From positions 1 to 64,000 of the forward strand of contig NZ_JAICDG010000006.1 of assembly GCF_022751215.1 (NCBI RefSeq): 64,000 nt of DNA, read 5' to 3'. This document shows, piece by piece, positions 1-8,222 of this stretch. The translations under genes were made by a program, and so were the position numbers. The notes beneath the pieces were generated by a model, which saw only the letters and a program-made list of their open reading frames with translations, did no database searches and was not told the origin of the DNA. The stretch's first letter is position 1; every line of letters starts with the position of its first letter. The DNA comes from Actinomadura terrae (GTDB taxonomy: Bacteria > Actinomycetota > Actinomycetes > Streptosporangiales > Streptosporangiaceae).

Positions 1-95
1 AGCCACCCTCACCCCGCCCAGGCCAGCGGTTCCAGCCTGGTCGGGGCGACGTGTGAAGTAGTCGCAGACTTCGTCCGCTGAAATAGCGACTGCTT

Positions 96-126
96 GGAGT
101 ATCCGAACGGAAATTAGCGGTAGCGG
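96..126 (+). repeat. Left terminal inverted repeat of transposon 1
   Basis: Begins GGAGTATCCGAACGG and continues with AATTAGCGGTAG. It matches the reverse complement of 7507-7537 with only about two mismatches over 31 bp. Tn3-family ends usually start GGGG; here it is GGAG at both ends. Confidence 0.9.
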
Positions 127-193
127 AGCGATCTTGATTCCGGTTCGGTGACGTGCCCGTTTTGCCTGGTCAGCGGGCTCTACGGTCCTCGGC

Positions 194-3100
194 ATGCCTG
201 TTGAGTACCTGTCTGTTGAGCAAGAGGCCCGCTACGGCCGGTTCGCCACGGAACCTTCGCCCGGGGAGCTGGAACAGTTCTTCCGCCTGGACAAGAAGGC
301 CCTGAGCCTGGCGCGAGCTAAGCGCCGTCCGGCGACGAGGTTGGGGTGGGCGGTGCAGTGGGGCACGGTGCGGATGCTCGGCACCTTCATGACCGAGGAT
401 CCCACGGCGGTCCCGGCCGCCGTGGTGAGGTTCGTTGCCGAGCAGCTCGGCGTCGACGACGAGCACTTCGCCGGGTACGGTGCGCGTTCGCAGACGGCCT
501 ACGAGCACGCGTGGGAGATCCGCGACGAGTACGGCTACCGGGACTTTGGTGCGGGTGAGGCGGAGCTGCGGGAGTTTCTGGCAGCACGGGTGTGGTCGTC
601 GCTGGAGGGGCCGCGTGCTCTGTTCGACCGGGCGGTGGTGTGGCTAGTCAACAACAGGGTGCTGCTGCCCGGCGTGACGACGTTGGCCCGGATGGTGGCC
701 GCGATCCGCCAGGAGGAAAACGACCGGCTGCATGCCTCGCTGTACGAGGCGGTGCCGTACGACTTGCGCGCCGAGATGATCCGGTTGCTTGAAGTGCCTG
801 AGAAGAAGCGGGTGTCGGGCAAGGCCATGGAGCTGGCTCTGGACCGTGCCCGCGAGGTTCGCGGCCTGGGTGCTGGAGCCGTCGACGTCGGGCGGGTTCC
901 GGCCGCCCGGATGACCGGGCTGGCCCGGTACGGGCTGACCTCGAAGGCGCCGACACTGAAGCGGCTGGAGGTTACGAGGCAGACTGCAACCCTCCTGGCG
1001 GCGGTGCGGCACCTGGAGACCGCGACGGTGGACGACGCGCTCGATCTGCTGCACGCGCTGATGGCCACCAAGCTGCTGGCGAAGGCCGAACGGATGGGCA
1101 ACGACGCCAAGCTCAAGGCCCTGCCACAGCTGAGGAAGGCGGCGAAGAAGGTCGCAGCGGCAGTCGACGTGCTGATGACGACGCCTCCGGCGACCGAGTC
1201 AGGCGAGATGGTCTCCGTGGTGGACGCGTGGTCGGCAATCGAGCAGGTCGTTCCGCGCGAGCAGCTGGCGGAGGCGCTTGCCACGATCGCCGCGGTGGTC
1301 CCGGACACGGACGGGGACGACGACGCGGAGTGGCGGGCTGAACTGGTCGCCCGCTACGGCACGGTCCGCGGCCTCATCCGCCTTCTGGTCGAGGTCATCG
1401 ACTTCGGCGCGGTCGAGGCCGGCGCCCCGGTGGTGAAGGCGCTCAAGCAGCTGCCTGACTTGATCGGCCGTAAAAAGGTCGGTACGGAAGAGGTCTCCAT
1501 GGAGCTGGTGACCGGCTCGTGGCGGCGGTTGGTGTTCGCCAACCCCAACGTGCCGCACGGCCTGGTGGACAAGGCGGCGTACTCGTTCTGCGTCTTGGAG
1601 CACCTCCACCGCTCGCTGCGGCGGCGGGACGTGTTCGCCAGGGACGGCGACCGCTGGGGCGACCCCCGGGCGAAACTGCTGGCCGGGGAGAAGTGGACGG
1701 CCGCCGAGCCGAAAGTGCTTACCGCGCTCGGCCTGGAGAGCGAGCCGGCCGGGCACCTCGCCGAACTCGCCTCCGCCCTGCACGCCGCGTACGTCCAGGT
1801 CGCCGCCGGGCTGCCGGGCAACAGCGCGCTGGAGGTCGTGGGCGGGAAGCTGAAGCTGGCCAAGCTCGGCAAGGCGGAGGAGCCCAGGCTCATGCCGCCG
1901 TTCCGTCAGCTGGTCAACGGCATGCTGCCGAAGGTCGACTTCCCGGAGTTGCTGCTGGAGGTCGCCGAGCTGACTGGCATGCCGGAGGCGTTCACGCACC
2001 TCTCCGGCTCCGACTCCTGCATGGAGGGCTTCACCACCAGCCTGTGCGCGGTACTGCTGTCCGAGGCGTGCAACGTCGGGATGACACCGGTCATCAAGCC
2101 GGACGTCCCGGCACTCACCCGGGGGCGCCTGGTCCAGGTCGACCAGGGCTACTTCCGTGCCGAGAACATCTCGGCGGCGAACGGTCTGTTCATCGAGGCG
2201 CAAGCGAAGATTGACGTCGTACGGGCGTGGGGCGGCGGCCTTGTAGCCTCCGCCGACGGCGTCCGGTTCACGGTCCCCGTGCAGACCCTGTACGCGGGTT
2301 CGAATCCCCGGTACTTCGGCCTGCGGCACAAGGGCGCCACCTGGCTGAACGTCGTCAACGACCAAGTGATGGGGCTCGGCGGGGTGGTCGTGCCGGGCAC
2401 GCTGCGCGACTCGCTGTTCATCCTGGACGCCATCCACGCCCGCGACGGCGTCCCGAAGCCGGAGACAGTCATCACCGACACCGCGTCGTACTCCGACATC
2501 GTCTTCGGCCTGTTCGCCATCTGCGGTTACCAGTTCTCCCCCAGGATCGCCGACATTTCCGATGCCAGGCTGTGGCGGACGAACACCGCAGCCGACTACG
2601 GCCCGCTCCAGCCCGTCTCGAACCACACCATCCGTCTGGACCGCATCCGCGCCCACTGGGGCGACATGCTCCGCGTGGCCGGCTCCCTGACCCTGGGCGA
2701 GGTCCGTGGCCACGACCTGATCCGCATGCTCTCCCGCGACGGCAAGCCGACCGGGCTGGGCGACGCATTCGCCCATTACGGGCGGATCTTCAAAACCCTG
2801 CACCTGCTCCAGTTCGTCTCCGACGAGGGATACCGGCGGATGATCGGCGCCCAGCTCAACGTCACCGAGGCCCGCCACCGCCTCGCCCGGAAAATCTTCT
2901 TCGGCCAGCGCGGCGAACTGCGCCAGCACTACCGCGAGGGCATGGAGGACCAGCTCGGCGCCCTCGGCCTGGCCCTCAACGCTGTAGTGCTGTTCAACAG
3001 CCTCTACATCGACGCCACCGTCAAGCAGCTCGCCGCCGACGGCTTCCCCGTCACCGACGAGTTGCTCGCCCGGCTCTCCCCGCTTCAGTACGACCACATA

Positions 3101-3199
3101 AACTTCCTCGGCCGCTATGCCCTCACCCGGCCCGCGGCGCCTGGCCTACGCCCGTTGCGTGACCCCCACGACGAGTCAGACGACGGCGAGGCCGAGTAA
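194..3199 (+). CDS. tnpA: Tn3-family transposase (TnpA)
   Basis: A 1001-residue DDE transposase of the Tn3 family, the usual full length. The N-terminal third is DUF4158-like (DNA-binding, opening with a tyrosine- and arginine-rich segment around residues 10-60). The C-terminal half has the family signatures, including YFGLRHKGATWLN near residue 710, TDTASYSD near 760 and the terminal HINFLGRYAL. The protein cuts and joins transposon ends during replicative transposition. It starts about 70 bp inside the left inverted repeat, as expected. The last 77 bp overlap the end of the convergent MFS gene. No frameshift is visible, so it should be functional. The only doubt is the exact start, because no strong ribosome site precedes the ATG. 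Confidence 0.93.
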   Translation: MPVEYLSVEQEARYGRFATEPSPGELEQFFRLDKKALSLARAKRRPATRLGWAVQWGTVRMLGTFMTEDPTAVPAAVVRFVAEQLGVDDEHFAGYGARSQTAYEHAWEIRDEYGYRDFGAGEAELREFLAARVWSSLEGPRALFDRAVVWLVNNRVLLPGVTTLARMVAAIRQEENDRLHASLYEAVPYDLRAEMIRLLEVPEKKRVSGKAMELALDRAREVRGLGAGAVDVGRVPAARMTGLARYGLTSKAPTLKRLEVTRQTATLLAAVRHLETATVDDALDLLHALMATKLLAKAERMGNDAKLKALPQLRKAAKKVAAAVDVLMTTPPATESGEMVSVVDAWSAIEQVVPREQLAEALATIAAVVPDTDGDDDAEWRAELVARYGTVRGLIRLLVEVIDFGAVEAGAPVVKALKQLPDLIGRKKVGTEEVSMELVTGSWRRLVFANPNVPHGLVDKAAYSFCVLEHLHRSLRRRDVFARDGDRWGDPRAKLLAGEKWTAAEPKVLTALGLESEPAGHLAELASALHAAYVQVAAGLPGNSALEVVGGKLKLAKLGKAEEPRLMPPFRQLVNGMLPKVDFPELLLEVAELTGMPEAFTHLSGSDSCMEGFTTSLCAVLLSEACNVGMTPVIKPDVPALTRGRLVQVDQGYFRAENISAANGLFIEAQAKIDVVRAWGGGLVASADGVRFTVPVQTLYAGSNPRYFGLRHKGATWLNVVNDQVMGLGGVVVPGTLRDSLFILDAIHARDGVPKPETVITDTASYSDIVFGLFAICGYQFSPRIADISDARLWRTNTAADYGPLQPVSNHTIRLDRIRAHWGDMLRVAGSLTLGEVRGHDLIRMLSRDGKPTGLGDAFAHYGRIFKTLHLLQFVSDEGYRRMIGAQLNVTEARHRLARKIFFGQRGELRQHYREGMEDQLGALGLALNAVVLFNSLYIDATVKQLAADGFPVTDELLARLSPLQYDHINFLGRYALTRPAAPGLRPLRDPHDESDDGEAE

Positions 3200-4457
3200 C
3201 GGAGGCGTCGCACGATGCCTGATCACTTCCATCAGCACTAGGGTGGTGGCCGAGGCCATCCGCACTCGCCGCACGGTTCCTGGCCGGGCTTTCCTCGAAC
3301 GTGTACAGCGCCAGTAGGTGGCGGGCGAGGGCGAGTGCGGCAAGCAGCGCGACGAGCACGCACACGCCCCACCAGCCAGCCTGGCTCCAGACGCGTATCC
3401 CGAGCCAGGAACCTGCGCTGCCGCCCAGGTAGGCGCAGGTCATGTAGGCGGTGTTGAGCCGGCTGCGGGCGTCGACGCGCAGGGCGTAGACGCGGACTTG
3501 ATTGGCGACCATGCCGGACTGCATCGCGGTGTCGAGGAGCAGCGTGCCGAGTGTCAGGAAGGTCAGACCCAGCGTGCCGCCCTGGGCGCCAAGGGTGAGG
3601 ATCGCGGCCGAGACGAGGACGCCAAGCATGCAGACGAGGTTCACTGGATCGGGGCCGTAGCGGTCCACCAGGCGGCCGGCGAGCGGGGTGCAGACCATGG
3701 TCGCCGCGCCGACCAGGGCGATCATTCCTACCGCCTGGGCACCCAGTCCGTAGGCCGGACCGGCGAGCAGGAGCGCCAGGCAGGTCCAGACCGCGGAGAA
3801 CCCGGCGAAGACGGTTGCCTGGTAGAAGCACGAGCGGCGCAGGTCTGGCTCGGTGCGCAGCAGGCGCAGCGGCTCGGCCAGGAGCGCTCTGTACGGCTGG
3901 CGGGAGGACGGGGTTGTGGTCGGCACCGCGAACGCCAAGACGGTGGCGAGGATCAGGGCCAGGACCGCGGCGATCAGGTAGGGGGCCCGCCAGCCCAGCC
4001 ACTCACCGAGCGTGCCGCTGAAGGTCCGGGCCAGCAGCATGCCGCCGGTCGATCCGCTCAGCAGGGTGCCGATCACCGCTCCTTGGCGGTCGGCGGCCAC
4101 GAGACCAGCCGCCAGGGGGCCGACGATCTGCGCGCCCACGGTGGTCAGGCCGACAAGGGCGCTGGCGGCAATGAGGGCCGGCAGAGTCGGTGCGCAGCCC
4201 GCTGCGAGCAGTGCCAGGCCGGTCAGGGCGAGGAGGACGACGAGGAACGAGCGGTGCGGGAGCCGGTCGCCAAGCGGCACCAGCAAGACCATCCCGGCCG
4301 TGTAGCCGGTCTGTGTGACGGTCACCACCGCAGCGGCCGAATCGGGCGACACGTGCAGCCCGGCGGCGACCAGTGGACCGATGGCCTGCGGAAAGTAGAT
4401 GTTGCCCACCGCCACGGCGCACGTGACAGCCAGGATCAAGACCATCCGGCGGCTCAT
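3123..4457 (-). CDS. MFS efflux transporter (cargo of transposon 1)
   Basis: A 444-residue integral membrane protein with about twelve hydrophobic segments in the first 390 residues. A major-facilitator loop is visible (PLGDRLPHRSF around residue 62, like the GxLaDrxGrr motif) with a repeat of it in the second half (LAGRLVDRYGPDP). Such proteins export small molecules using the proton gradient; the substrate is unknown. It starts 3 nt after the upstream SDR gene, so the two form one operon. The last 45 or so residues are Arg-rich, non-membrane and antisense to the transposase 3' end, suggesting the original stop was lost and the frame now runs into transposon sequence. Confidence 0.85.
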   Translation of the reverse strand: MSRRMVLILAVTCAVAVGNIYFPQAIGPLVAAGLHVSPDSAAAVVTVTQTGYTAGMVLLVPLGDRLPHRSFLVVLLALTGLALLAAGCAPTLPALIAASALVGLTTVGAQIVGPLAAGLVAADRQGAVIGTLLSGSTGGMLLARTFSGTLGEWLGWRAPYLIAAVLALILATVLAFAVPTTTPSSRQPYRALLAEPLRLLRTEPDLRRSCFYQATVFAGFSAVWTCLALLLAGPAYGLGAQAVGMIALVGAATMVCTPLAGRLVDRYGPDPVNLVCMLGVLVSAAILTLGAQGGTLGLTFLTLGTLLLDTAMQSGMVANQVRVYALRVDARSRLNTAYMTCAYLGGSAGSWLGIRVWSQAGWWGVCVLVALLAALALARHLLALYTFEESPARNRAASADGLGHHPSADGSDQASCDASVTRPRRRLTRRGGHATGVGQAPRAG

Positions 4458-4460
4458 CCT

Positions 4461-5228
4461 TCAGTCCACCGGCCCGCCCGCGACATAGATGACCTGGCCG
4501 GAGACAAACCCCGCCCCGGGGCTTACGAGGAAGGAGGCGGTATGTGCGATGTCGTCAGGAAGGCCCACCCGGCCGACCGGTATGGACTGCTCCGCCCTGT
4601 ACCGGAACTCCTCGAAGCTCAGGCCGAGCCGCCGGGCCGAGGCCCTGGTCATGTCACTCACGACGAATCCCGGCGCGATGGCGTTCGCGGTCACGCCATG
4701 CGGGCCGAGCTGGAGAGCGAGGGACTTGGTGAATCCGATCAAACCCGCCTTCGCGCTGGCGTAGTCGACGCGGCCAGCGTCACCGACAGCGGAGATGCTC
4801 GACATGTTGACGATGCGTCCCCATCCGGCCGTCACCATGTGCGGGCAGACGGCCCGGGCGGCGAAGAACGGTCCGCTGAGGTTGATCCCCAAGACCGTGT
4901 CCCACTGCTGCGTGGTCATGTCCACAAGGTCGGCACGGGGTCCGATGCCGGCGTTGTTGACCAGCACCGTCGGCGGTCCGAACGCGGCGGCGATCCGGGC
5001 GACGGCCGCAGTTACCGCGACCTCGTCGGCGACATCAGCGCCGACGGCCAGCGCTGCCCCGCCGACACTTGTGATGGCCTCCACGGTTTCGGCGCAGTCC
5101 GCCTCGTCCAGATCGATCACGCCGACCGCCATGCCGTCGCCCGCCAGGCGCCTGGCAACAGCGGCGCCGCTACCGCGGGCAGCTCCGGTGACAACCGCCG
5201 TCCGCTGCGCATGAGTTGTGGGTGTCAT
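4461..5228 (-). CDS. Short-chain dehydrogenase/reductase (FabG-like)
   Basis: A 255-residue classical SDR. The NAD(P)-binding TGAARGSG motif is near residues 14-21, NNAG follows around residue 90, and the catalytic Ser and YASAK (Tyr-x-x-x-Lys) motifs are present. It reduces or oxidises a keto/alcohol group on a small substrate. I take the ATG at 5228; an upstream in-frame extension to 5264 looks non-coding. It is the first gene of a two-gene operon with the MFS transporter and is divergent from the DUF5937/ArsR regulator gene, which probably controlled both. The substrate cannot be told from the sequence. Confidence 0.88.
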   Translation of the reverse strand: MTPTTHAQRTAVVTGAARGSGAAVARRLAGDGMAVGVIDLDEADCAETVEAITSVGGAALAVGADVADEVAVTAAVARIAAAFGPPTVLVNNAGIGPRADLVDMTTQQWDTVLGINLSGPFFAARAVCPHMVTAGWGRIVNMSSISAVGDAGRVDYASAKAGLIGFTKSLALQLGPHGVTANAIAPGFVVSDMTRASARRLGLSFEEFRYRAEQSIPVGRVGLPDDIAHTASFLVSPGAGFVSGQVIYVAGGPVD

Positions 5229-5284
5229 GGGAGGAAGTCCACGGCATCGACGTTGCGTCGCCAATCGATGTAGCGTATGACTTA

Positions 5285-6302
5285 ATGATCAGCTTTGTGC
5301 TCGACGTCGAGGATCTCGCGGACACCCGCTTCGCCCTCTCACCCCTGCACGAAACCCTGTTCAGCCTGCGGGTGCTCCAGGATCCCGGCCTTTCGGCGCT
5401 GCACCTGCCCTGGCGCAGGTCCGTACTCGGCAGGCTCGGCACGCTCGACACCGGTCTACTGATGTCCCTGGTCGCCCAGCGGCGTACCCTCCCCGACTTC
5501 CTGACCCCGAATCCCGCGAGCTTCGCGCCGGCCTTCGAAGAAGAACTCTCCGTCGTCCGCCAGTCGTCCTGCGCCCGGGTCCAGCACGACTTGCTGCTTG
5601 CGCACGCGCCCGACCCTGTTCCCGAAGCGCTCCGCGACGCCACCGCCGCCGAAGACGCACCTGTCGCCAGACTCCGCGACGCCATCTGCGATCTCCTGCG
5701 GCAGTACTGGGCGGTGGCCATCGAGCCGGTGTGGTCGCAGATGCGGCTGGTGCTGGAAGCCGACATGACCTACCGCGCCCGCCAGCTTGCCCTGGGGGGC
5801 GCGCGACTGCTGTTCGCCGACATGCACCCGAACCTGCGCTGGCAAGGCGGAGAGCTGTACATCCACAAGATGATCAGCAGGCACCGGGTGGCGGCATCTG
5901 GCCGGGGGCTGCTGCTCCTGCCGTCCGTATTCGCACACAAGCCCGCGCCCCCCGTGAGCCGAGACGAGCCGAGACGAGCCGCCGAGCCTCGTCTATCCCA
6001 GCCGGGGAGGAGCCACGCTGTGGGGCTCGGAGATGCCGACCGTCGACTCAACCGCCCTGGTGTCTCTGCTCGGTTCATCCCGAGCGAGACTGCTCAGCCT
6101 CTTGGAAGAGCCGCTGCCCACCGTGGAGCTCGCCCGCCGTCTCAGGGTCACCCCAAGCGCTGTCTCCCAACATCTGCGTGTCCTGCACTCCACTGGACTG
6201 GTCACCCGGACACGTGACGGACGGCATGTGCTGTACCGGAGAAGCACGCTCGGTGGCCGGCTCACAGCCACCGCTACCAGACCGCGAACTCACGACAGCT
6301 GA
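5285..6302 (+). pseudogene. DUF5937/ArsR-type regulator, frameshifted by a 10-bp duplication
   Basis: Two halves of one regulator lie in different frames. The first half (5285 to about 5980) has the DUF5937 sensory domain of ArsR-like actinobacterial regulators, opening ISFVLDVEDLADTRFALSP. The second half (about 5978-6302) encodes a winged helix with LARRLRVTPSAVSQHLRVL, the ArsR recognition helix. The frame break coincides with two exact tandem copies of GAGACGAGCC at 5961-5980. Removing one copy restores an unbroken reading frame of about 335 codons with sensible family sequence across the join. As it stands the DNA-binding half is lost, so the divergent SDR/MFS operon is probably unregulated. 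A sequencing error cannot be excluded, but an exact 10-bp duplication is an unlikely one. Confidence 0.85.
5961..5980 (+). repeat. Exact 10-bp tandem duplication
   Basis: GAGACGAGCC occurs twice in immediate succession (5961-5970, 5971-5980), with a further partial GAGCC just before. It shifts the frame of the regulator gene by +1 and looks like a slipped-strand event. Confidence 0.95.
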
Positions 6303-6401
6303 GGATCAGCAGTCCGCCTCCGCCCAACCCCGCCTCGCCGGGCGACTGCCCACTCCACCAAGCCGCTGACTGGTACCCCACCCGTCCACTGACCGGCTCG
6401 T

Positions 6402-6431
6402 CCTGTCGGCAAACGATCGAATGACGACAGG
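6402..6431. promoter_or_regulatory. Candidate res subsite of transposon 1
   Basis: An imperfect dyad with 7-bp arms, CCTGTCG (6402-6408) and CGACAGG (6425-6431), lies 130 bp upstream of the resolvase gene, spaced like a resolvase dimer site (about 28-30 bp). Position and arm spacing fit a res subsite. Further subsites between 6440 and 6560 are not clear. Confidence 0.45.
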
Positions 6432-6562
6432 GGTGACAGGCGTCCAATGAACCCGTACTTTTCGGGTCCTGCTGGGCTCAGATCCAATCAGATCCGATGG
6501 CGGCTGATGACAGGGTTTGCTGACAGCTAGGGTCGAATGCGACCACGAGAACGGGGACTGGC

Positions 6563-7492
6563 ATGGCCAACCTGGTCTACAAGCGGGTGACGACCGACCA
6601 GCAGTCGACGGCCCGGCAGAACCTCGTCCTTCACGAGGCCGGGATCGACGACCCGGTCGTCTTCGAGGAGGACGCCGGCACTTCCAGCCGCCTCCACCCG
6701 CTTCAGCGGCCGAAGTTCGGCGAGCTGCTCACGTACGCGCGGCCCGGTGACACCGTGCACATCTCCGAGATGTTCCGCCTCGTACGCGGCACCCAGCACA
6801 TCCTCGACGTGCTCGACGTCCTCCACCGCGACCGTCTCGCCCTGCGCATCCACGACGGCGCGTTCTCCGCCATGGACCTCACGGCCCGCCACCTGCGCAC
6901 CGGCGAACTGCTGTCCACCGTGAAGTTCATGGTGCAGACCCTCGCCGCAGCCGGAGAACTCCAGCGCGACCTCCAACGGGAGCTGACCTACGATGGCCTG
7001 CGGGCCGCCGAGGCCAAAGGCAACAAGGGCGGGCGCCGTCCGGCCATCCCCTCCGACAAGACCGACGCCGTGCGTACCGCGTACCTGGAGGGCCGGTCCA
7101 TCGCCGCCCTGGCCCGCGAACACGGCGTCAGTCGTGGCGCCATCCGGACGGCCGTCGCCGACCTGATGCCCGAGCACACCACCGCCAGCCACGAGGACGC
7201 CCCGGCACCGGAGCTGCCGGTCACCCTCGACATGCCCGGCAAGGTCGCCGACTTCCTCCGGACCACCGAGCTGGAGCCCGCCGAGCGGGCCGCGCTCGAC
7301 CACGGGGTGACCGTACGGCGCGGCCAGGGCTACACCCTGCGTATCAGCGCCGTCCCTGCGGTCCACCGCGGGCTCCTCGCCCGATGCCAGTCCCTCGATG
7401 GCGCCCACGACCTGCCGGTCGTCCCGGCCCAGCGCAAGGCCCGCCGCGAGTACGAGAACCGCGTCAGCGCCCTCGGCGCAGCCGGACCTTGA
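6563..7492 (+). CDS. tnpR: Serine resolvase/invertase with Thr at the catalytic position
   Basis: A 309-residue resolvase. The N-terminal catalytic domain (residues 1-140) contains the family blocks YKRVTTDQQS, FEEDAGTSS and the long E helix. The C-terminal part has a helix-turn-helix (SIAALAREHGVSRGAIRTAV, about residues 180-200) and a tail of about 100 residues. In active resolvases the first motif reads R-V-S-T-D, its Ser being the nucleophile. Here that residue is Thr (codon ACG, one base from TCG). The gene faces the right inverted repeat. Family assignment is firm; activity is doubtful because of the substitution. Confidence 0.88.
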   Translation: MANLVYKRVTTDQQSTARQNLVLHEAGIDDPVVFEEDAGTSSRLHPLQRPKFGELLTYARPGDTVHISEMFRLVRGTQHILDVLDVLHRDRLALRIHDGAFSAMDLTARHLRTGELLSTVKFMVQTLAAAGELQRDLQRELTYDGLRAAEAKGNKGGRRPAIPSDKTDAVRTAYLEGRSIAALAREHGVSRGAIRTAVADLMPEHTTASHEDAPAPELPVTLDMPGKVADFLRTTELEPAERAALDHGVTVRRGQGYTLRISAVPAVHRGLLARCQSLDGAHDLPVVPAQRKARREYENRVSALGAAGP

Positions 7493-7506
7493 TCCGGGTC
7501 AGCCAG

Positions 7507-7537
7507 CCACTACCGCTAATTACCGTTCGGATACTCC
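7507..7537 (-). repeat. Right terminal inverted repeat of transposon 1
   Basis: The reverse complement opens GGAGTATCCGAACGG, then AATTAGCGGTAG, pairing with 96-126. Confidence 0.9.
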
Positions 7538-7561
7538 CCGAGGGCCTATAAGCGCGGGGCC

Positions 7562-8158
7562 TCAGTCTTGGCCGACGTGCGTTATCCGGTCGTCGTCGGT
7601 GCGGTGCTGAACCTGCTGGAGAAGGACCGAGAGCAGCTCTGTGAGCTGGGCCTGCTGCTCTGGCGAGAGGCCGCTGATCAGTTCGGCCTCTCGGTGGAGG
7701 ACCTGGTCGACGGTCGCCTCGACCAGGTCGTGCCCGGTGGCGGTCAGCGTGACCTGCACGGCGCGGGGACGTCCTTGGGCGGGCCCGCGTTCGACTAGGC
7801 CCTCGCGTTCGGCGCGGGCGACGCGCTGCGAGATCGCTCCCGCGGTGACCAAGGAGCGCCGGCTGAGCTCGCGCGTGCTGAGCGTGTACGGGGGGCCGCT
7901 CCGACGCAGGACGCTGAGCAGGTCCAGAGTGGCGGCGTCCACGCCGGCGCTGGCCAGGACCCGGCGCCGGTCATCACCGAAGAGCTTGGCCAGTTGCCAG
8001 ATCGGCGTGACGATCCGGATCGAGGAAACCGGCGTGCCGGGCCGCTCCCGCTCCCAAGCAGCGGCGATGTCCTGGACGAGATGGCCGGCGGCACCGGCCG
8101 GCAGCGCCGGGGCCGGGGCGCCGTCCTCGCCGTCCTCTGCTCTGGGGTCTGTTGCCAC
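7562..8158 (-). CDS. MarR-family transcriptional regulator
   Basis: A 198-residue protein with a MarR winged helix in the middle (residues 60-150): SVLRRSGPPYTLSTRELSRRSLV, then the recognition helix GAISQRVARAEREGLVERG and the RPRAVQVTLTATG wing. Start is GTG at 8158, with GGGAGAG as ribosome site. It is divergent from a short-chain dehydrogenase gene 64 bp away, and the gap holds a 12-bp palindrome. The natural reading is a repressor of itself and the dehydrogenase, released by a ligand. It sits just outside transposon 1. Confidence 0.87.
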   Translation of the reverse strand: MATDPRAEDGEDGAPAPALPAGAAGHLVQDIAAAWERERPGTPVSSIRIVTPIWQLAKLFGDDRRRVLASAGVDAATLDLLSVLRRSGPPYTLSTRELSRRSLVTAGAISQRVARAEREGLVERGPAQGRPRAVQVTLTATGHDLVEATVDQVLHREAELISGLSPEQQAQLTELLSVLLQQVQHRTDDDRITHVGQD

Positions 8159-8178
8159 GAGCTCTCCCGCGAGTATGT

Positions 8179-8190
8179 TTAGATCTAAAT
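8179..8190. promoter_or_regulatory. Probable MarR operator palindrome
   Basis: A perfect palindrome TTTAGATCTAAA followed by a half-repeat TTTAGAC, in the 64-bp gap between divergent MarR and SDR genes. It is AT-rich against a GC-rich background, as expected for a shared promoter/operator. Confidence 0.6.
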
Positions 8191-8222
8191 TTAGACCTGA
8201 ACGACAGTATGGAGCTCAGCTT

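Larger units (their letters stand above)
96..7537. mobile_element. Tn3-family transposon 1 with MFS/SDR cargo
   Basis: A class II transposon bounded by oppositely oriented near-identical ends (96-126 and 7507-7537). It holds a full transposase reading in from the left end, a serine resolvase next to the right end, and between them an efflux/dehydrogenase cargo with a broken regulator. Replicative transposition by the transposase and cointegrate resolution by the resolvase at a nearby res site is the known family scheme. The 5 bp flanking the two ends (TGCTT at left, CCGAG at right) do not match, so no target duplication is seen and one end may have been rearranged. Confidence 0.85.

Noticed and set aside
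2297..2309. tRNA T-loop-like sequence GGTTCGAATCCCC
   Set aside because: It lies in frame inside the transposase and encodes a conserved part of it. No acceptor, D or anticodon arms surround it.
1199..3097. 632-codon minus-strand frame opposite the first transposase
   Set aside because: Shadow of the transposase; composition is Gly/Val/Asp/Gln-rich and domain-free.
3318..5273. 651-codon open frame on the plus strand opposite the MFS and SDR genes
   Set aside because: Low-complexity Gly/Arg/Asp/His sequence antisense to two well-supported genes; typical of GC-rich shadow frames.
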